This document shows positions 26,761 through 40,899 of a stretch of 64,000 nucleotides of DNA, piece by piece (positions within the stretch are counted from its first letter, which is position 1; every line of letters starts with the position of its first letter). The stretch covers positions 17,529,856 to 17,593,855 of the forward strand of contig NC_135246.1 in NCBI RefSeq assembly GCF_947623445.1. The letters run 5' to 3'. Below the pieces are notes generated by a model. The model was given only the letters and a program-made list of their open reading frames with translations, was not told the DNA's origin and made no database searches. Source of the DNA: Clavelina lepadiformis (Eukaryota; Chordata; Ascidiacea; Aplousobranchia; Clavelinidae). Position numbers and translations under genes: made by a program.

Positions 26761-27512
26761 GAGTAATTTCTGCTTTTCAAGACCATTGAAAATGTGAACT
26801 ACACAAAAGCGTTGAAAACGAGCGCCTGTTCACCCCTCAGTCAATCGATCAGACGCGAAAGGATACTGAGTCAAACAAACGGGTTAGTGTTTTTGATACA
26901 CTACTCGGCGCTGTAGTTTGATATTCGCGTTAAGGCTGTCTGTTTGCTGATAACTAGCGGGAACAATCAGCAGTGTTATCACTTGCAACTTGCTTGCTTT
27001 ATTTTCCAAGCTAAGCTCTGCTGATCACAATGAGAAAAGAATGCGCAGATTTAATTAAAAATAAAAGTAATGGATATCCTGAACGACTGACCGGGATTTT
27101 GTCATGCTTTCCAATTTTCCATGTCAATAGATGAACGGAATTTCCAAATTCTGCTGCTATACGACATATTTTGATACTAAACCTTAGTTACAGAAGTCAG
27201 GTACCAAAGGCATTACTCACAAATCTCTCACGGTAGTTGATTTGAGCAATTAATTGCTAATACAGTGTTTATTTGACAAAATAACGGCGTTAGCAACGTA
27301 AGTGCCAACGTATGAAACTTGCCTAGATACTAGCTACAAAATACATGCATATTGCACAGCAATGATATTCCAGAAGACCGATTCATCTCATAAGTACACA
27401 GTGTTTTCTTCTGATTACGTTGACCAGCACAAGCCAGCTTATGTTTCCAGGTTGCTACATCCATACAACTTTTCTCGCTTTGGATATTTCAGTTTTGTTT
27501 ACCTTAACAATT

Positions 27513-29168
27513 TTAAATCTGTAGGTTCACGTATGGCTTTACGTAATTGAACGTATTCTCTAATCTTCGTAGAGTGGCTTCCGATGAAGCTGGCACATCC
27601 ATTGCAACGCCCCTGACACGAAGCCGCGCCAAACTAGCTTCGGTCACATCACGGCAGTCCCTTACATGAAGAATTTTAAGATCCTTGCAGTATTCACCAA
27701 TTGCTCTAAATGCATGAAACAACAAAACACTTAAGTTAATGTTTAAATCAGTTGCGAAAAACATACCACAACCTACCTTATACCGCGATTAGTAACTCGC
27801 CAGCACCCTCTGACAGACAAGTGTTTCAGTCCCGCACAATTTGTTGCAGTCGCTTGGAGCGCGCTGTCAGTTACCGAGTAAATGTTCGAAATTCCTAGTT
27901 CCTCCAAAAAAGCACAACGTGACGCAGCATAGATGACGCAAGAATCGTCTAGCGACCAACACGATGACACGTCAATTTTGCGAAGACCGCAGTTGTTTGA
28001 AACAAGTAGCTTAAAGTTGTCCTGTCAGTCGAACAAAACAGTACTACTGTTAAAAATTTTCTATGACTTTTTGGGTGCTGCGTATGTTTGCCTACAATGT
28101 ATGTTTGATTCTCTTCTATAAGGTGGTAATGATCAAATTCTACCTTAAGGCTTAAGCAGGCAAGAAAATCACGAATTATACTTCATACACCAAGATGTAA
28201 GGATTCGATCATACCCTAACACAATATTATACTTACAATGACCTATGCTCTATTAGGGTTGCCTTAGAAATGCATCCATAAAAAGTTTACATACATCCTT
28301 AATTGAAAAGCTGTTACGTTCAATAACACATAACAACCGAGCTATAAGATAATAATTACAAGTAAGTCAGTTTAAAAGATTATATGGTACACTGAGAAAC
28401 TCACAAACAGAAGACAAGGTTGGAAAAAATCAATACTGTACCTGGTTCACCCAGTGGCAACCTTTCAATGATACCGTTGTTAAATTGCGACAGTTTCCAG
28501 CAAGTTCGAACAAGCTGAGATTCGTGAGCTGGGAGCAATTACTGATATCAATGTCGGTAAGAACGTGAGAGCAGTTGTGGATCTACAATGACACGATCAC
28601 TGATGTGATTCGTCTTTAAACAATTGTAGTTTCTTCAGTAGAAAACATTAAAATATTTATATGTTTTTAAAAATTTTTCCCAGGAAGTACTAACCACTGG
28701 AAGAAGATGTTTGTCCATCAACCAATGTGTGGCTTCTGGCACCAGTAGTTTTTGCAAAACTTTGTTATCTGATGTCATCAGAAGAAAAGCATCCACTGTC
28801 ATTCTTCTGCCAAACTAATAACAATTTACAAATTATTTATAGGGTAAAGACAATCAATCAAACTATACATGAAGTTTCAAAAAATTCAATTGTACAAACA
28901 CATTACACAGTCGTAAGTACCATACTGGTATTGCATCTAACATTTCCTTTTATAACCTTGGTTTAATTTATAATCAGCTGAAAAATATTTTATGAAATAA
29001 AACAACCTCAGATAAGTCTAAGCTTTGGCAACGTCTGAAATACTCCATTACTAAATTGTGCCAGCATTTTGACACCAGACGAAGTTGAAAAAGGTTCCTA
29101 ATTGTGAAATGAGAAAATATTTTGGGAAAAACAACATCGTGATGTGGCAAACAACAGAGGATATCCAT
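27513..29168 (-). CDS. FBXL15: FBXL15-like F-box/LRR protein, copy 1 (286 aa, probable founder)
   Basis: Exons 29168-29007 (F-box), 28814-28695, 28582-28442, 28021-27777 and 27705-27513 join in phase to 286 residues, close to vertebrate FBXL15. The N terminus carries an F-box (DILCCLPHHDVVFPKIF, then LFQLRLVSKCW). Cysteine-containing leucine-rich repeats follow (LTDIDISNCSQL, LRKIDVSSCWSL, LKHLSVRGCWRV, LKILHVRDCRDV). The end, SLARLRVRGVAMDV through KPYVNLQI, matches the FBXL15 C terminus (SLSRLRKRGVDIDV through PFVNLQV). Known role of the family: substrate receptor of an SCF ubiquitin ligase; FBXL15 targets SMURF1 in BMP signalling. The symbol marks family, not tested orthology. Confidence 0.88.
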
Positions 29169-29842
29169 TTCAGTTTGAGCATCAGTTGTACATGCCAGAA
29201 AATCACATATATTTTATACTAATGTTGCAGCAAGTTCTGGAAAAATGCAGCTTATTTAGACACAGTGGCAACAATAAATACACAGTTTTACACCAAATTC
29301 ACAACTTGTTTTGCAACTAAATTTATGCTGATTACACTAGATATTGAGGTACATGGAAAACATTTAAGTTAGACACATGAGCACATCTGTTTCTGGAGAT
29401 GAAACAACATACTGAAGCAGTGAACACAACATTTTGTATATTCAAGAATACAAATTCAATTTATACGATCAATTCAGAATCTGAAAATACCTGATTTGCT
29501 ATTACGAAACAAATTTTAATACTAGACCTTCCTTACAAAAGTCAGGTACCAAAAGTATTACTTTTATGATTGTCGATTTCAACAATTAATTACTAATTAA
29601 AACAATGTCTAATTGACAAGATAACAGTAGCTACAACATAAGTGCTACTATATAAAATTTGCTACAGTGAGTGGTACAAGCATGAATATTGCACAGCAGT
29701 CATGTTCCAGATGACAAGATGCAGCTCGTCAGGACACAGTGTCAGTGCTTGCCTCAATCACTTTGAATGAGAGTCCAGCGTAATTTCGATTCGTGCTTCT
29801 GTATTGACAATTCGTTCTTTAATACTGGATGCGATAATGCTG

Positions 29843-31317
29843 TTAAATCTGCAGACACACGTATGGCTTGATGATGAAATTCAAACCATTCTCTTCTTCT
29901 ATAAATGAGTTTTCGGATGGCACTGGCACATCCACTGCCACACCTCTGACACGAAGCCGTGCCAGACTAGATTCGGTCACATCACGGCAGTCGCTTACAT
30001 GAAGAATTTTTAGGTTCTTGCAGTGATCACCAATTGCTCTAAATGCATGAAACAACAATAAATGTAGATTTGTGTTTAAATCAGTTGCGCATAAACAAAG
30101 CAAAAACCCACCTTATACCGCAATTAGTAACTTGCCAGCACCCTCTGACAGATAAGTGTTTCAGTCCTTTACATTTCATTGCAATTATTTGAAGCGAACT
30201 GTCAGATGCAATGCGAGTATTTGAAAGGATGAGTTCCTCTAAGAAGGGACAAGAAATTGCAGCATTGATAAGACAACCATCATCAAGCAACCAACACCAT
30301 GACACATCAATTTTGCGAAGACCGCGGTTGTTTATAACAAGTTGCTTAAAGTTGTCCTGTTGATCAGATAAGATCTTTACTGTTAATCACTTAAACTTTA
30401 GAGTACATTACAGGTTTCATTATACTTTAATTCCCCAGATAGTAAGCAAGGCATAATACCATAAGTAGGCAAAAAAATTCCATGAATGACAGTTTATAAC
30501 TTGATAATGTTTGAGAACTCAACAAATTACTGTTGATATTAGTTAACTCTATGATGGAAGATAATGATCTTACTAATCACACACAACATAATAATTAAGA
30601 GAGCAAAAAACTAAAAACATCATACCTTGCCAACCCATGCGCAGCCTTTCAATGATACTTTTGTTAAATTGCGACACTTTACAGCAAGGCTGTGCAAGCT
30701 AAAGCTGCTGAGCTGGGAGCAATTGCTGAGATCAATGTCGGTAAGAACGTGGGAACAGTTGCGGATCTGTAAAGGTGCAGTCACTGGTATAATTTGATTT
30801 AGACAAAAATAGATTAGGTATTTTATTTACTACAAATATATCCTAGCAAGTACAAACCACTGGAAGAAGATGTTGGTCCATCAACCAATATGTGGCTTTG
30901 GGCACCAGCAGTTGGTTTAGAACTCTGTTATTGGACGTCATCAGAAGAAAAGCATCCACCGTCATTCTTTGTCCAAACTAAAACAAGAAACAAATTATTT
31001 GTAGAATACAGACAAACGAAGAATACTGATACACCAAGGAAATCACATAGTTACTAGTTACACAGTTTTCAGTATCATTTTCTACCTATTGTCACATTTG
31101 ATCACATATAAACAATAAAACAATATTCAGCTGACATTTTCTACAAGACAACAACCTCAGATAAGTCCAAGTTTCGACGCTGTTTGAAATATTCCGTTAC
31201 TAAACTTTGCCAGCACTTTGACACCAGACGAAGTTGGAATAAGGTTTCAATTTTGAAGTGACAGAATATTTTGGGAAAAACAACATCGTGATGTGGCAAA
31301 TAGCGGACGATATCCAT
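29843..31317 (-). CDS. FBXL15-like F-box/LRR protein, copy 2 (287 aa)
   Basis: Exons 31317-31156, 30977-30858, 30766-30626, 30356-30112 and 30038-29843 close in frame. The F-box reads KIETLFQLRLVSKCW. The LRR exon contains LILSNTRIASDSSLQII, shared almost unchanged with copy 8 but not with its neighbours. The complete C-terminal tail (IIKPYVCLQI) is kept, so this looks functional. Its exon 1 and 2 variants (ETLFQ, FGQRM) pair it with copy 6. Role inferred as SCF substrate receptor; substrate unknown. Confidence 0.87.
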
Positions 31318-32085
31318 TTCAATTTGTGAATCAAATCAGTTGTCACATGCAAAAGTATAACTTAATGTATTACGCTACTGTTTCTGCACGTTACAAGTCC
31401 TGACAAAAAAGGCAGCTGGGTTAAACACAGTGGCACAGATAAATAGACGTTTTTACACCAAATTCACAACTTGTTTTGCAATAAAATTTATGCTGATTAA
31501 ACTAGATATTGAGGTACATGGAAAAAATTTAAGTTAGACACATGAGCACATATGTTTCTGGGGAAAAAAAACAACATACTGAAGCAGTAAACACAATATT
31601 TTGTATTCAATGTATTCATTTCAATGTATTTGTATTCATGTTTGTATTCAATGAATTCTAACTTAAGAAGACAAATTCAATCTATACGGTCAATTCTGAA
31701 TCTAAAAGTACCTGATTTGCTACTATGAAACAAATTTGAATACTACACCTTCCTTACAAAAGTCAGGCACCAAAAGTATTACTTTTATGATTGTCCATTT
31801 CAACAATTAATTGCAACTTAAAACAATATTTAATTGACAAAATAACAGTGGCTGCAACATAAGTGCTACTATATAAAATTTGCTACAGTGAATGGTACAA
31901 GCTACAAAATGAATGAATATTGCACAGCAGTCATGTTCCAGATGACAAGATGAAGCTCGCCAGGACACAGTGTCAGTGTTTGCCTCAATCACTTTGACTG
32001 GGTGTTCAGCCTAATTTTGTTTCATGCTTCTGCGTCGACAACTGATTCTTTTTCAGTTCTTTTAATACTGGATGCGATAATGCTG

Positions 32086-33579
32086 TTAAATCTGCAGACG
32101 CCTGTCTGGGTCCATGAGGACATCCATGGCATCTTCTACTTCTATTAATGAGTCTTCGGATGGCACTGGCACATCCACTGCCACTCCTCTGACACGAAGC
32201 CGTGCCAGACTAGCTTCGGTCACACGAAAACAATCACTTACATGAAGAATTTTTAGGTCCTTGCAGTGATCACCAATTGCTCTAAATGCATGAAACAACA
32301 ATAAATGTAGATTTGTGTTTGAACCAGTTGCGAAAAACAAACCAAAAACCCACCTTATACCGCAATTAGTAACCTGCCAGCCCCCTTTGACAGACAAGTG
32401 TTTCAGTCCTTTACATTTCATTGCTATGATTACAAGTGCACTGTCAGTTACAGAGCAAATACATGAAAGGATGAGTTCCTCTAAGAAGGGACAAGAAGTT
32501 GCAGCATTGATAAGACAACGATCATCAATCGACCAACACCATGACACATCAATTTTGCGAAGACCGCGGTTGTTTTTAACAAGTTGCTTGAAGTCGTCCT
32601 TTTGGTCAAATAAGATCTTCACTGATATTTAATCACCAAAACTTTACAGTACATAACAGGTTTCATTTTCTTTGAAATCTCCAGATGGTAAGCAAGGCAT
32701 AATACCATATAAGGAGAATAAAATTCCATAAATTACAGTTTATAACTTGATAATATACAAAAATTCCATAAATTACTGTTGATAATTAGTTAGTTCCATA
32801 AGATTCTAACTAATCACAGACAACATAACAGTTAAGAGAGCTTAAAATCCAAAAAATCATACCTCGTCAACCCATTCGCAGCCTTTCAATGATACTTTTG
32901 TTAAATTGCGACAGTTTGCAGCAAGGCTGTGCAAGCTCAAGCTGCTGAGCTGGGAGCAAATGCTGAGATCAATTTCGGTAAGAACGTGAGAACAGTCGTG
33001 GATCTGTAAAGGTGCAGGCACTGGTATAATTTGACTTAAAACAATTGCGCTTTCTTCAGTGAACAAAAATAGATTAGGTATTACATTTACTATAAATATT
33101 TCCTAGCAAGTACAAACCACTGGAAGAAGATGTTGGTCCATCAACCAACTTGCGGCTCCTGGCACCAGTAGTTGCTTCAGAACTTTGTTATTGGATGTCA
33201 TCAGAAGAAAAGCATCCACCGTCACTCTTTGTCCAAACTAATACAAGAAACAAATTATTTGTAGGATACAGACAAACGAAGAATACTGATATACGTCAAG
33301 GAAATAACATAGTTACTAGTTACAAAGTTTTCAGTATCATTTTCCACCTTTTGTCACATTTGATCACATATAAACAATAATTCGATATTCAGCTGATATT
33401 TTCTACAAGACAACAACCTCAGATAAGTCCAAGTTTCGACGCCGTCTAAAATATTCCGTTACTAAACTTTGCCAGCACTTTGACACCAGACGAAGTTGGA
33501 ATAAGGATTCAATTTTGAAGTGACAAAATATTTTGGAAAAAACAACATCGTGATGTGGCAAATAGCGGAAGATATCCAT
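32086..33579 (-). CDS. FBXL15-like F-box/LRR protein, copy 3 (about 287 aa)
   Basis: The F-box exon is 33579-33418 (DIFRYLPHHDVVFSKIFCHF) and the last exon is 32281-32086; the middle exons follow the copy 1 layout. LRR segments include LTEIDLSICSQL, LRKIDVSWCWSI and LKHLSVKGGWQV, where a cysteine usual in this family has become glycine. The full-length tail is present but altered (VLMDPDRRLQI). The 72-nt last intron has no in-frame stop, so exon 4, intron and exon 5 form one open frame (32086-32622). An intron is still favoured because copy 1 has a stop there and human FBXL15 has no such insertion. Confidence 0.85.
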
Positions 33580-34273
33580 TTCAATTTTTGAATCAAATCA
33601 GTTGTCACATGCAAAAGTATAACTTAAATGTATTACTCTACTATTCCTGCACGTTACAAGTTCTGAAAAAAGGCAGTAGGGTTAAACACAGTGGCACCGG
33701 TAAATAGAAGTTTTTAAACCAAATTCACAATTTGTTTAGCAACAAAATTTATGCTGATTAAACTAGATATAGAGGTACATGGAAAACATTTAAGTTAGAC
33801 ACATGAGCCCATCTGTTTCTGGGGAAAAAAAAACAACATACTGAAGCAGTAAACACAACATTTTGTATATTCAATGAATTCTAACTTAAGAAGACAAATT
33901 CAATTTACGCAGTCAATTCAGAATCTAAAAGTACCTGATTTGCTATTATGAAACAAATTTGAATACTACACCTTCCTTACAAAAGTAACAATTTTATAAT
34001 TGTCGATTTCAACATTAAATGCTAATTATGAATATGATATTGCACAGCAGTTATGTTCCAGATAACAAGATGCAGCTCGCCAGGACACAGTGTCAGTGTT
34101 TGCCTCATTCACTTTGACTGGGTGTTCAGCCTAATTTCGTTTCATGCTTCTGCATCGACAACTGATTCTTTTTCAGTTCTTTTAATACTGGATGCAATAA
34201 TGCTGTTAAATCTCCAGACACACAAAGGCTACATAGAGACATTTATAGCATCTTCTTCTTCTATAAATGAGTT

Positions 34274-35671
34274 TTAAGATGGCACTGGCACATCCATTGC
34301 CACGCCTCTGACACGAAGCCGTGCCAGACTAGCGTCGGTCACATCACGGCAGTCACTTACATGAAGAATTTTTAGGTCCTTGCAGTATTCACCAATTGCT
34401 CTAAATGCATGAAACAACAATAAATGTAGATTTGTGTTTAAATCAGTTGCGAAAAACATACTAAAAACCCACCTTATACCGCAATTAGTAATTTGACAGC
34501 ACCCTCTGACAGACAAGTGTTTCAGTCCTTTACATTCCATTGCTATGATTACAAGTGCACTGTCAGTTACAAAGCGTATATATGAAAGCACGAGTTCCTC
34601 TAAGAAGGCACAAGAAAATGCAGCATTGATAAGACAACCATCATCAAGCGACCAACACCATGACACATCAATTTTGCGAAGATCGCGGTTGTTTATAACA
34701 AGTTGCTTAAAGTCATCCTGTTGGTCAAGTAAGATTTTTACTGTTAATCACTAAAATTTGACAGTACATTACAGGTTTCATTTTCTTTGAAATCCCCAGA
34801 TGGTAAGCGAGGCATAATATCATACATGGGCAAGAAAATTCCATAAAATACAGTTTATAACTTGATAATATTCGAAAACTTCATAAATTACGGTTGATAT
34901 TAGTTAGTTCCATAAGATTCTAACTAATCACAGACAACATAATAGTTAAGAGAGCTAAAAACTCAAAAAATCATACCCTGCCAACCCATGCGCAGCCTTT
35001 CAATGATACTTTTGTTAAATTGCGACAGTTTGCAGCAAGGCTGTGCAAGCTCAAGCTGCTTAGCTGGGAGCAATTGCTGAGATCGATGTCGGTAAGAACG
35101 TGGGAACAGTTGTGGATCTGTAAAGGTGCGGTCACTGGTATAATTTGACTTAGACAAAAATAGATTAGATCAGATTATATTTACTATAAACGTTTCCTAG
35201 CAAGTACAAACCACTGGAAGAAGATGTTTGTCCATCAACCAACTTGTGGCTTCTGGCACCAGCAGTTGCTTCAGAACTTTGTTATCAGAAGTCATTTGAA
35301 GAAAAGCATCCAACGTCACTCTTTGTCCAAACTAATACAAGAGACAAATTATCTCTAGGATACAGACAAGCGAAGAATACTAATACGTCAAGGAAATAAC
35401 ATAGTTACTAGTTACAAAGTTTTCAGGATCATTTTCTACCTATTGTCACATTTGATCACATATAAACAATAAATCAATATTTATCTGATATCTTCCACAA
35501 GACAACAACCTCAGATAAGTCCAAGTTTCGACGCTGTTTGAAATATTCAGTTACTAAACTTTGCCAGGACTTTGACACCAGACGAAGTTGGAATAAGGAT
35601 TCAATTTTGAAGTGACAGAATATTTTGGGAAAAACAACATCGTGATGTGGCAAATAGCGGACAATATCCAT
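34274..35671 (-). CDS. FBXL15-like F-box/LRR protein, copy 4, tail truncated (about 264 aa)
   Basis: The F-box exon is 35671-35510 (KIESLFQLRLVSKSW) and the last exon is 34400-34274. The protein ends VAMDVPVPS at a TAA codon where copies 2 and 3 read on with Ser-Glu. The rest of the ancestral tail remains visible as untranslated sequence below the stop. About 23 C-terminal residues are missing, but F-box and LRR exons are open and their splice sites intact, so a shortened receptor is plausible. Confidence 0.82.
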
Positions 35672-36467
35672 TTCAATTTTTGAATCAAATCAGTTGTCAC
35701 ATGCAAAAGTATAACTTAATGTATTACGCTACTGTTTCTGCACGTTACAAGTTCTGAAAAAAGGCAGCTGAGTTAAACACAGTGACACCGATAAATAAAT
35801 AATTTTACACCAAATTCACAATTTGTTTAGCAATAAAATTTATGCTGATTAAACCTGGTATTGAGGTACATGGAAAACATTTAAGTTAGATAGCACATGA
35901 GCACATATGTTTCTGGGGATGAAACAATATACTGAAGCAGTAAACACAACATTTTGCATATTCAATGAATTCTAACTTAAGAATGCAAATTCAATTTATG
36001 CAGTCAATTCAGAATCTAAAAGTACCTGATTTGCTACTATGAAACAAATTTGAATACTACACCTTCCTTACAAAAGTCAGGTACCAAAAGTATTACTTTT
36101 ATGATTGTCAATTTCAACAATTAGTTACTACTTAATACAATATTTAATTGACAAAATAACAGTGGCTGCAACATAAGTGCTACTATATAAAATTTGCTAC
36201 AGTGAGTGGTACAAGCTACAAAATACATGAATATTGCACAGCAGTCATGTTCCAGATGACAAGATGCAGCTCGCCAGGACACAGTGTCAGTGTTTGCCTC
36301 AATCACTTTGACTGGGTGTTCAGCCTAATTTCGTTTCATGTTTCTGCATCGACAACTGATTCTTTTTCAGTTTTTTAATACTGGATGCGATAATGCTGTT
36401 AAATCTGCAGACACCAGTCTGGGTCCATGAGGACATCCATGGCATCCTCTACTTCTATTAGTGAGTT

Positions 36468-37897
36468 TTAAGATGGCACTGGTACATCCACTGCCACTCC
36501 TCTGACACGAAGTCGTGCCAGACTAGTTTCAGTCACATCACGGCAGTCAATTACATGAAGAATTTTTAGGTCCTTGCAGTGATCACCAATTGCTCTAAAT
36601 AAATAAAACAACAATAAATGTAGATTTGTGTTTAAATCAGTTGCGAAAAACAAACCAAAAACCCACCTTATACCGCAGTTAGTAACCTGCCAGCACCGTT
36701 TGACAGACAAGTGTTTCAGTCCTTTACATTTCATTGCTATGATTACAAGTGCACTGTCAGTTACAGAGCAAATACATGAAAGGATGAGTTCCTCTAAGAA
36801 GGGACAAGAAGTTGCAGCATTGATAAAACAACCATCATCAAGCAACCAACACCTTGACATGTCAATTTTACGAAGACCGCGGTTGTTTATAACAAGTTGC
36901 TTAAAGTTGTCCTGTTGGTTAGATAAGATCTTTGCTGTTAATCACTAAAATTTGACAGTACATTACAGGTTTCATTTTCATTGAAATCCCCAGATGGTAA
37001 GCAAGGCATAATACCACATAAGGGGAATAATATTCCATAAATTACAGTTTATAACTTGATGATATTCGAAAATTCCATATGATACTGTTGATATTAGTTA
37101 ACTCTATGAAGGAAGATAATGATCTAACTAATCACAAACAACATAATAGTTAAGAGAGCTAAAAACTCAAAAAACCATACCTTGTCAACCCATATGCAAC
37201 CTTTCAATGATACTTTTGTTAAATTGCGACAGTTTACAGCAAGGCTGTGCAAGCTCAAGCTGCTGAGCTGGGAGCAATTGCTGAGATCAATGTCGGTAAG
37301 AACATGGGAACAGTTGCGGATCTGTAAAGGTGCATTCACTGGTATAATTTGACTTGAAACAATTGCGCTTTCTTCAATAGACAATAATAGATTAGGTATT
37401 ATATTACTATAAATATTTCCTAGCAAGTACAAACCACTGGAAGAAGATGTTTGTCCATCAACCAACTTGTGGCTTCTGGCACCAGCAGTTGCTTCAGAAC
37501 TTTGTTATTGGACGTCATCAGAAGAAAAGCATCCACCGTCATTTTTTGTCCAAACTAATACAAGAAACAAATTATTTGTAGAATACAGACAAGCGAAGAA
37601 TACTGATATACGTCAAGGAAATAACATAGTTACTAGTTACTATGTTTTCAGGATCATTTTCCACCTTTTGTCACATTTGATCACATATAAACAATAATTC
37701 GATATTGAACTGATAATTTCTAGTAGACAACAAACCTCAGATAAGTCCAAGTTTCGACGCCGTCTGAAATATTCAGTTACTAAACTTTGCCAGGACTTTG
37801 ACACCAGACGAAGTTGGAATAACATCTCAATTTTGAAGTGACAGAATATTTTGGGAAAAACAACATCGTGATGTGGCAAATAGTGGACGATATCCAT
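36468..37897 (-). CDS. FBXL15-like F-box/LRR protein, copy 5, tail truncated (about 264 aa)
   Basis: The F-box exon is 37897-37736 (KIEMLFQLRLVSKSW) and the last exon is 36594-36468. It ends VAVDVPVPS at the same TAA as copy 4. Exon 3 ends GCIWVDK, a variant shared with copy 8, while exons 1 and 2 (EMLFQ, FGQKM) match copy 7 and exon 4 (SCICSVTDSALVII) matches copy 3. All visible exons are open. Function inferred from family only. Confidence 0.82.
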
Positions 37898-38682
37898 TTC
37901 AATTTGTGAATCAAATCAGTTTTCACATGCAAAAGTATAACTTAATGTTTTACTGAACTTTTCCTGCACGTTACAAGTTCTGAAAAAATGGCAGCTGGGT
38001 TAAACACAGTGGCACCGATAAATAGACGTTTTTACACCAAATTCACAATTTGTTTTGCAATAAAATTTATGCTGATTAAACTAGGTATTGAGGTACATGG
38101 AAAACATTTAAGTTAGACACATGAGTACTTCTGTTTCTGGGGAAGAAACAACATACTGACGCAGTAAACACAACATTTTGTACATTCAATGAATTCTAAC
38201 TTAAGAATGCAAATTCAATCTATACGGTCAATTTAGAATCTGAAAGTAGCTATTTTGATATTACGAAACAAATTTGAGTATTACAGTTTCCTTAAAAAAG
38301 TCAGGGACAAAAAATAACACTTTTATGATTGTTGATTTCAATAATTAATTGCTACTTAATACAATATTTAATTGACAAAATAACAGTGGCTGCAACATAA
38401 GTGCTACTATATAAAATTTGCTACAGTGAGTGGTACAAGCTACAAAATGAATGAATATTGCACAGCAGTCATGTTCCAGATGACAAGATGCAGCTCGCCA
38501 GGACACAGTGTAAGTGTTTGCCTCAATCACTTTGACTGGGTGTTCAGCCTAATTTTGTTTCATGTTTCTGCATCGACAACTGATTCTTTTTCAGTTCTTT
38601 TAATACTGGATGGGATAATGCTGTTAAATCTGCAGACATACGTCTGGGTCCATGAGGACATCCATAGCTTCTTCTTCTTCTA

Positions 38683-40113
38683 TTAGTGAGTTTTAAGATG
38701 GCACTGGCACACATCCACTGCCACACCTCTGACACGAAGCCATGACAGACAAGCTTCGTTCATACGAAGACAATCACTTGCATGAAGAATTTTTAAGTCC
38801 TTGCAGTGATCAACAATTGCTCTAAATGCATCAAACAACAATAAATGTATATTTGTGTTTAAATCATTTGCAATAAACAAATCAAAAACCCACCTTATAC
38901 CGCAAATACTAACATACCAGCACCCTATGACAGACAAGTGTTTCAGTCCTTTACATTTCATTGCAATCATTACAAGTGCACTGTCAGTTACAGAGAGATT
39001 ATATGAAAGGATGATTTCCTCTAAGAAGGGACAAGAAATTGCAGCATTCATAAGACAACGATCATCAACCGACCAACACCTTGACACGTCAATTTTGCGA
39101 AGACCGCGGTTGTTTATAGCAAGTTGCTTAAAGTCATCCTGTTGGTCAAGTAAGATCTTAACTGTTAATCACTAAAATTTGACAGTACATTACAGGTTTC
39201 ATTTTCTTTGAAATCTCCAGATGGTAAGCAAGGCATAAAATCATACATGGGCAAGAAAATTCCATAAAATACAGTTCATAACTTGATAATATACAAAAAT
39301 TCCATAAATTACGGTTGATATTAGTTAGTTCCATAAGGATCTAACTAATCACAGACAACATAATAGTTAAGAGAGCTAAAAATTCAGAAAATCATACCTC
39401 GTCAACCCATGCGCAGCCTTTTAATGATACTTTTGTTAAATTGCGACAGTTTGCAGCAAGGCTGTGCAAGCTCAAGCTGCTGAGCTGGGAGCAATTGCTG
39501 AGATCAATGTCGGTAAGAACGTGGGAACAGTTGCGGATCTGTAAAGGTGCAGTGACTGGTATAATTTGACTTGAAACAATTGCGCTTTCTTCAATAGACA
39601 ATAATAGATTAGGTATTATATTACTATAAATATTTCCTAGCAAGTACAAACCACTGGAAGAAGATGTTTGTCCATCAACCAACTTGTGGCTTCTGGCACC
39701 AGCAGTTGCTTCAGAACTTTGTTATTGGACGTCATCAGAAGAAAAGCATCCACCGTCATTCTTTGTCCAAACTAAAACAAGAAACAAATTATTTGTAGAA
39801 CACAGACAAGCGAAGAATACTGATATACACCAAGGAAATCACATAGTTACTGGTTACAAAGTTTTCAGGATCATTTTCTACCTATTGTCACATTTGATCA
39901 CATATAAACAATAATTCAATATTCATCGGACAATTTCTACAAGACAACAACCTCAGATAGGTCCAAGTTTCGACGCTGTTTGAAATATTCCGTTACTAAA
40001 CTTTCCCAGCACTTTGACACCAGACGAAGTTGGAATAAGGTTTCAATGTTGAAGTGACAGAATATTTTGGGAAAAACAACATCATGATGCGGCAAATAGC
40101 GGACGATATCCAT
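38683..40113 (-). CDS. FBXL15-like F-box/LRR protein, copy 6, frameshifted tail (about 268 aa)
   Basis: The F-box exon is 40113-39952 (NIETLFQLRLVSKCW) and the last exon is 38821-38683. An extra TG dinucleotide after the conserved RGVAVDV shifts the frame, so the protein ends VCQCHLKTH instead of VPVPSE. The LRR exon (SYNLSVTDSALVMI, GCWYVSICGIR) is nearly identical to copy 7. The C-terminal LRR has also drifted (LRMNEACLSWLRVRG). Confidence 0.8.
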
Positions 40114-40899
40114 TTCAATTTTTGAATCAAATCAGTTGTCACATGCAAAAGTATAACTTAAATATTTTACTAAACTTTTCCTGCACGTTACAAGTTCTGA
40201 AAAAATGGCAGCTGGGTTAAACACAGTGGCACCGGTAAATAGACGTTTTTAAACCAAATTCACAATTTGTTTTGCAATAAAATTTATGCTGATTAAACTA
40301 GGTATTGAGGTACATGGAAAACATTTAAGTTAGACACATGAGTACTTCTGTTTCTGGGGATAAAACAACATACTGACGCAGTAAACACAACATTTTGTAC
40401 ATTCAATGAATTCTAACTTAAGAATGCAAATTCAATCTATACGGTCAATTCAGAATCTAAATGTACTTGATTTGCTATTATGAAACAAATTTGAGTATTA
40501 TAGTTTCCTTAAAAAAGTCAGGGACAAAAAACAACACTTTTATGATTGTTGATTTCAATAATGAATTGCTACTTAATACAATATTTAATTGACAAAATAA
40601 CAGTGACTGCAACATAAGTGTTACTATATAAAATTTGCTACAGTGTTACAAGCTACAAAAAAAAATGGATATTGCACAGCAGTCATGTTCCAGATGACAA
40701 GATGCAGCTCGTCAGGACACAGTGTCAGTGTTTGCCTCAATCACTTTGACTGGGTGTTCAGCCTAATTTCGCTTCATGCTTCTGCATCGACAACTGATTC
40801 TTTTTCAGTTCTTTTAATACTGGATGCGATAATGCTGTTAAATCTGCAGACATACGTCTGGGTCCATGAGGACATCCATAGCTTCTTCTTCTTCTTCGA

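Noticed and set aside
31807-31992. Conserved 61-codon minus-strand frame recurring near 31.8, 36.1 and 38.3 kb
   Set aside because: It lies in the duplicated spacer downstream of the F-box genes' stop codons. Similarity follows from recent duplication and there is no sign of codon-level constraint.
32315-32632. Plus-strand frames of about 105 codons that recur in many F-box units
   Set aside because: They are antisense shadows of the LRR exon and recur only because the exon recurs.
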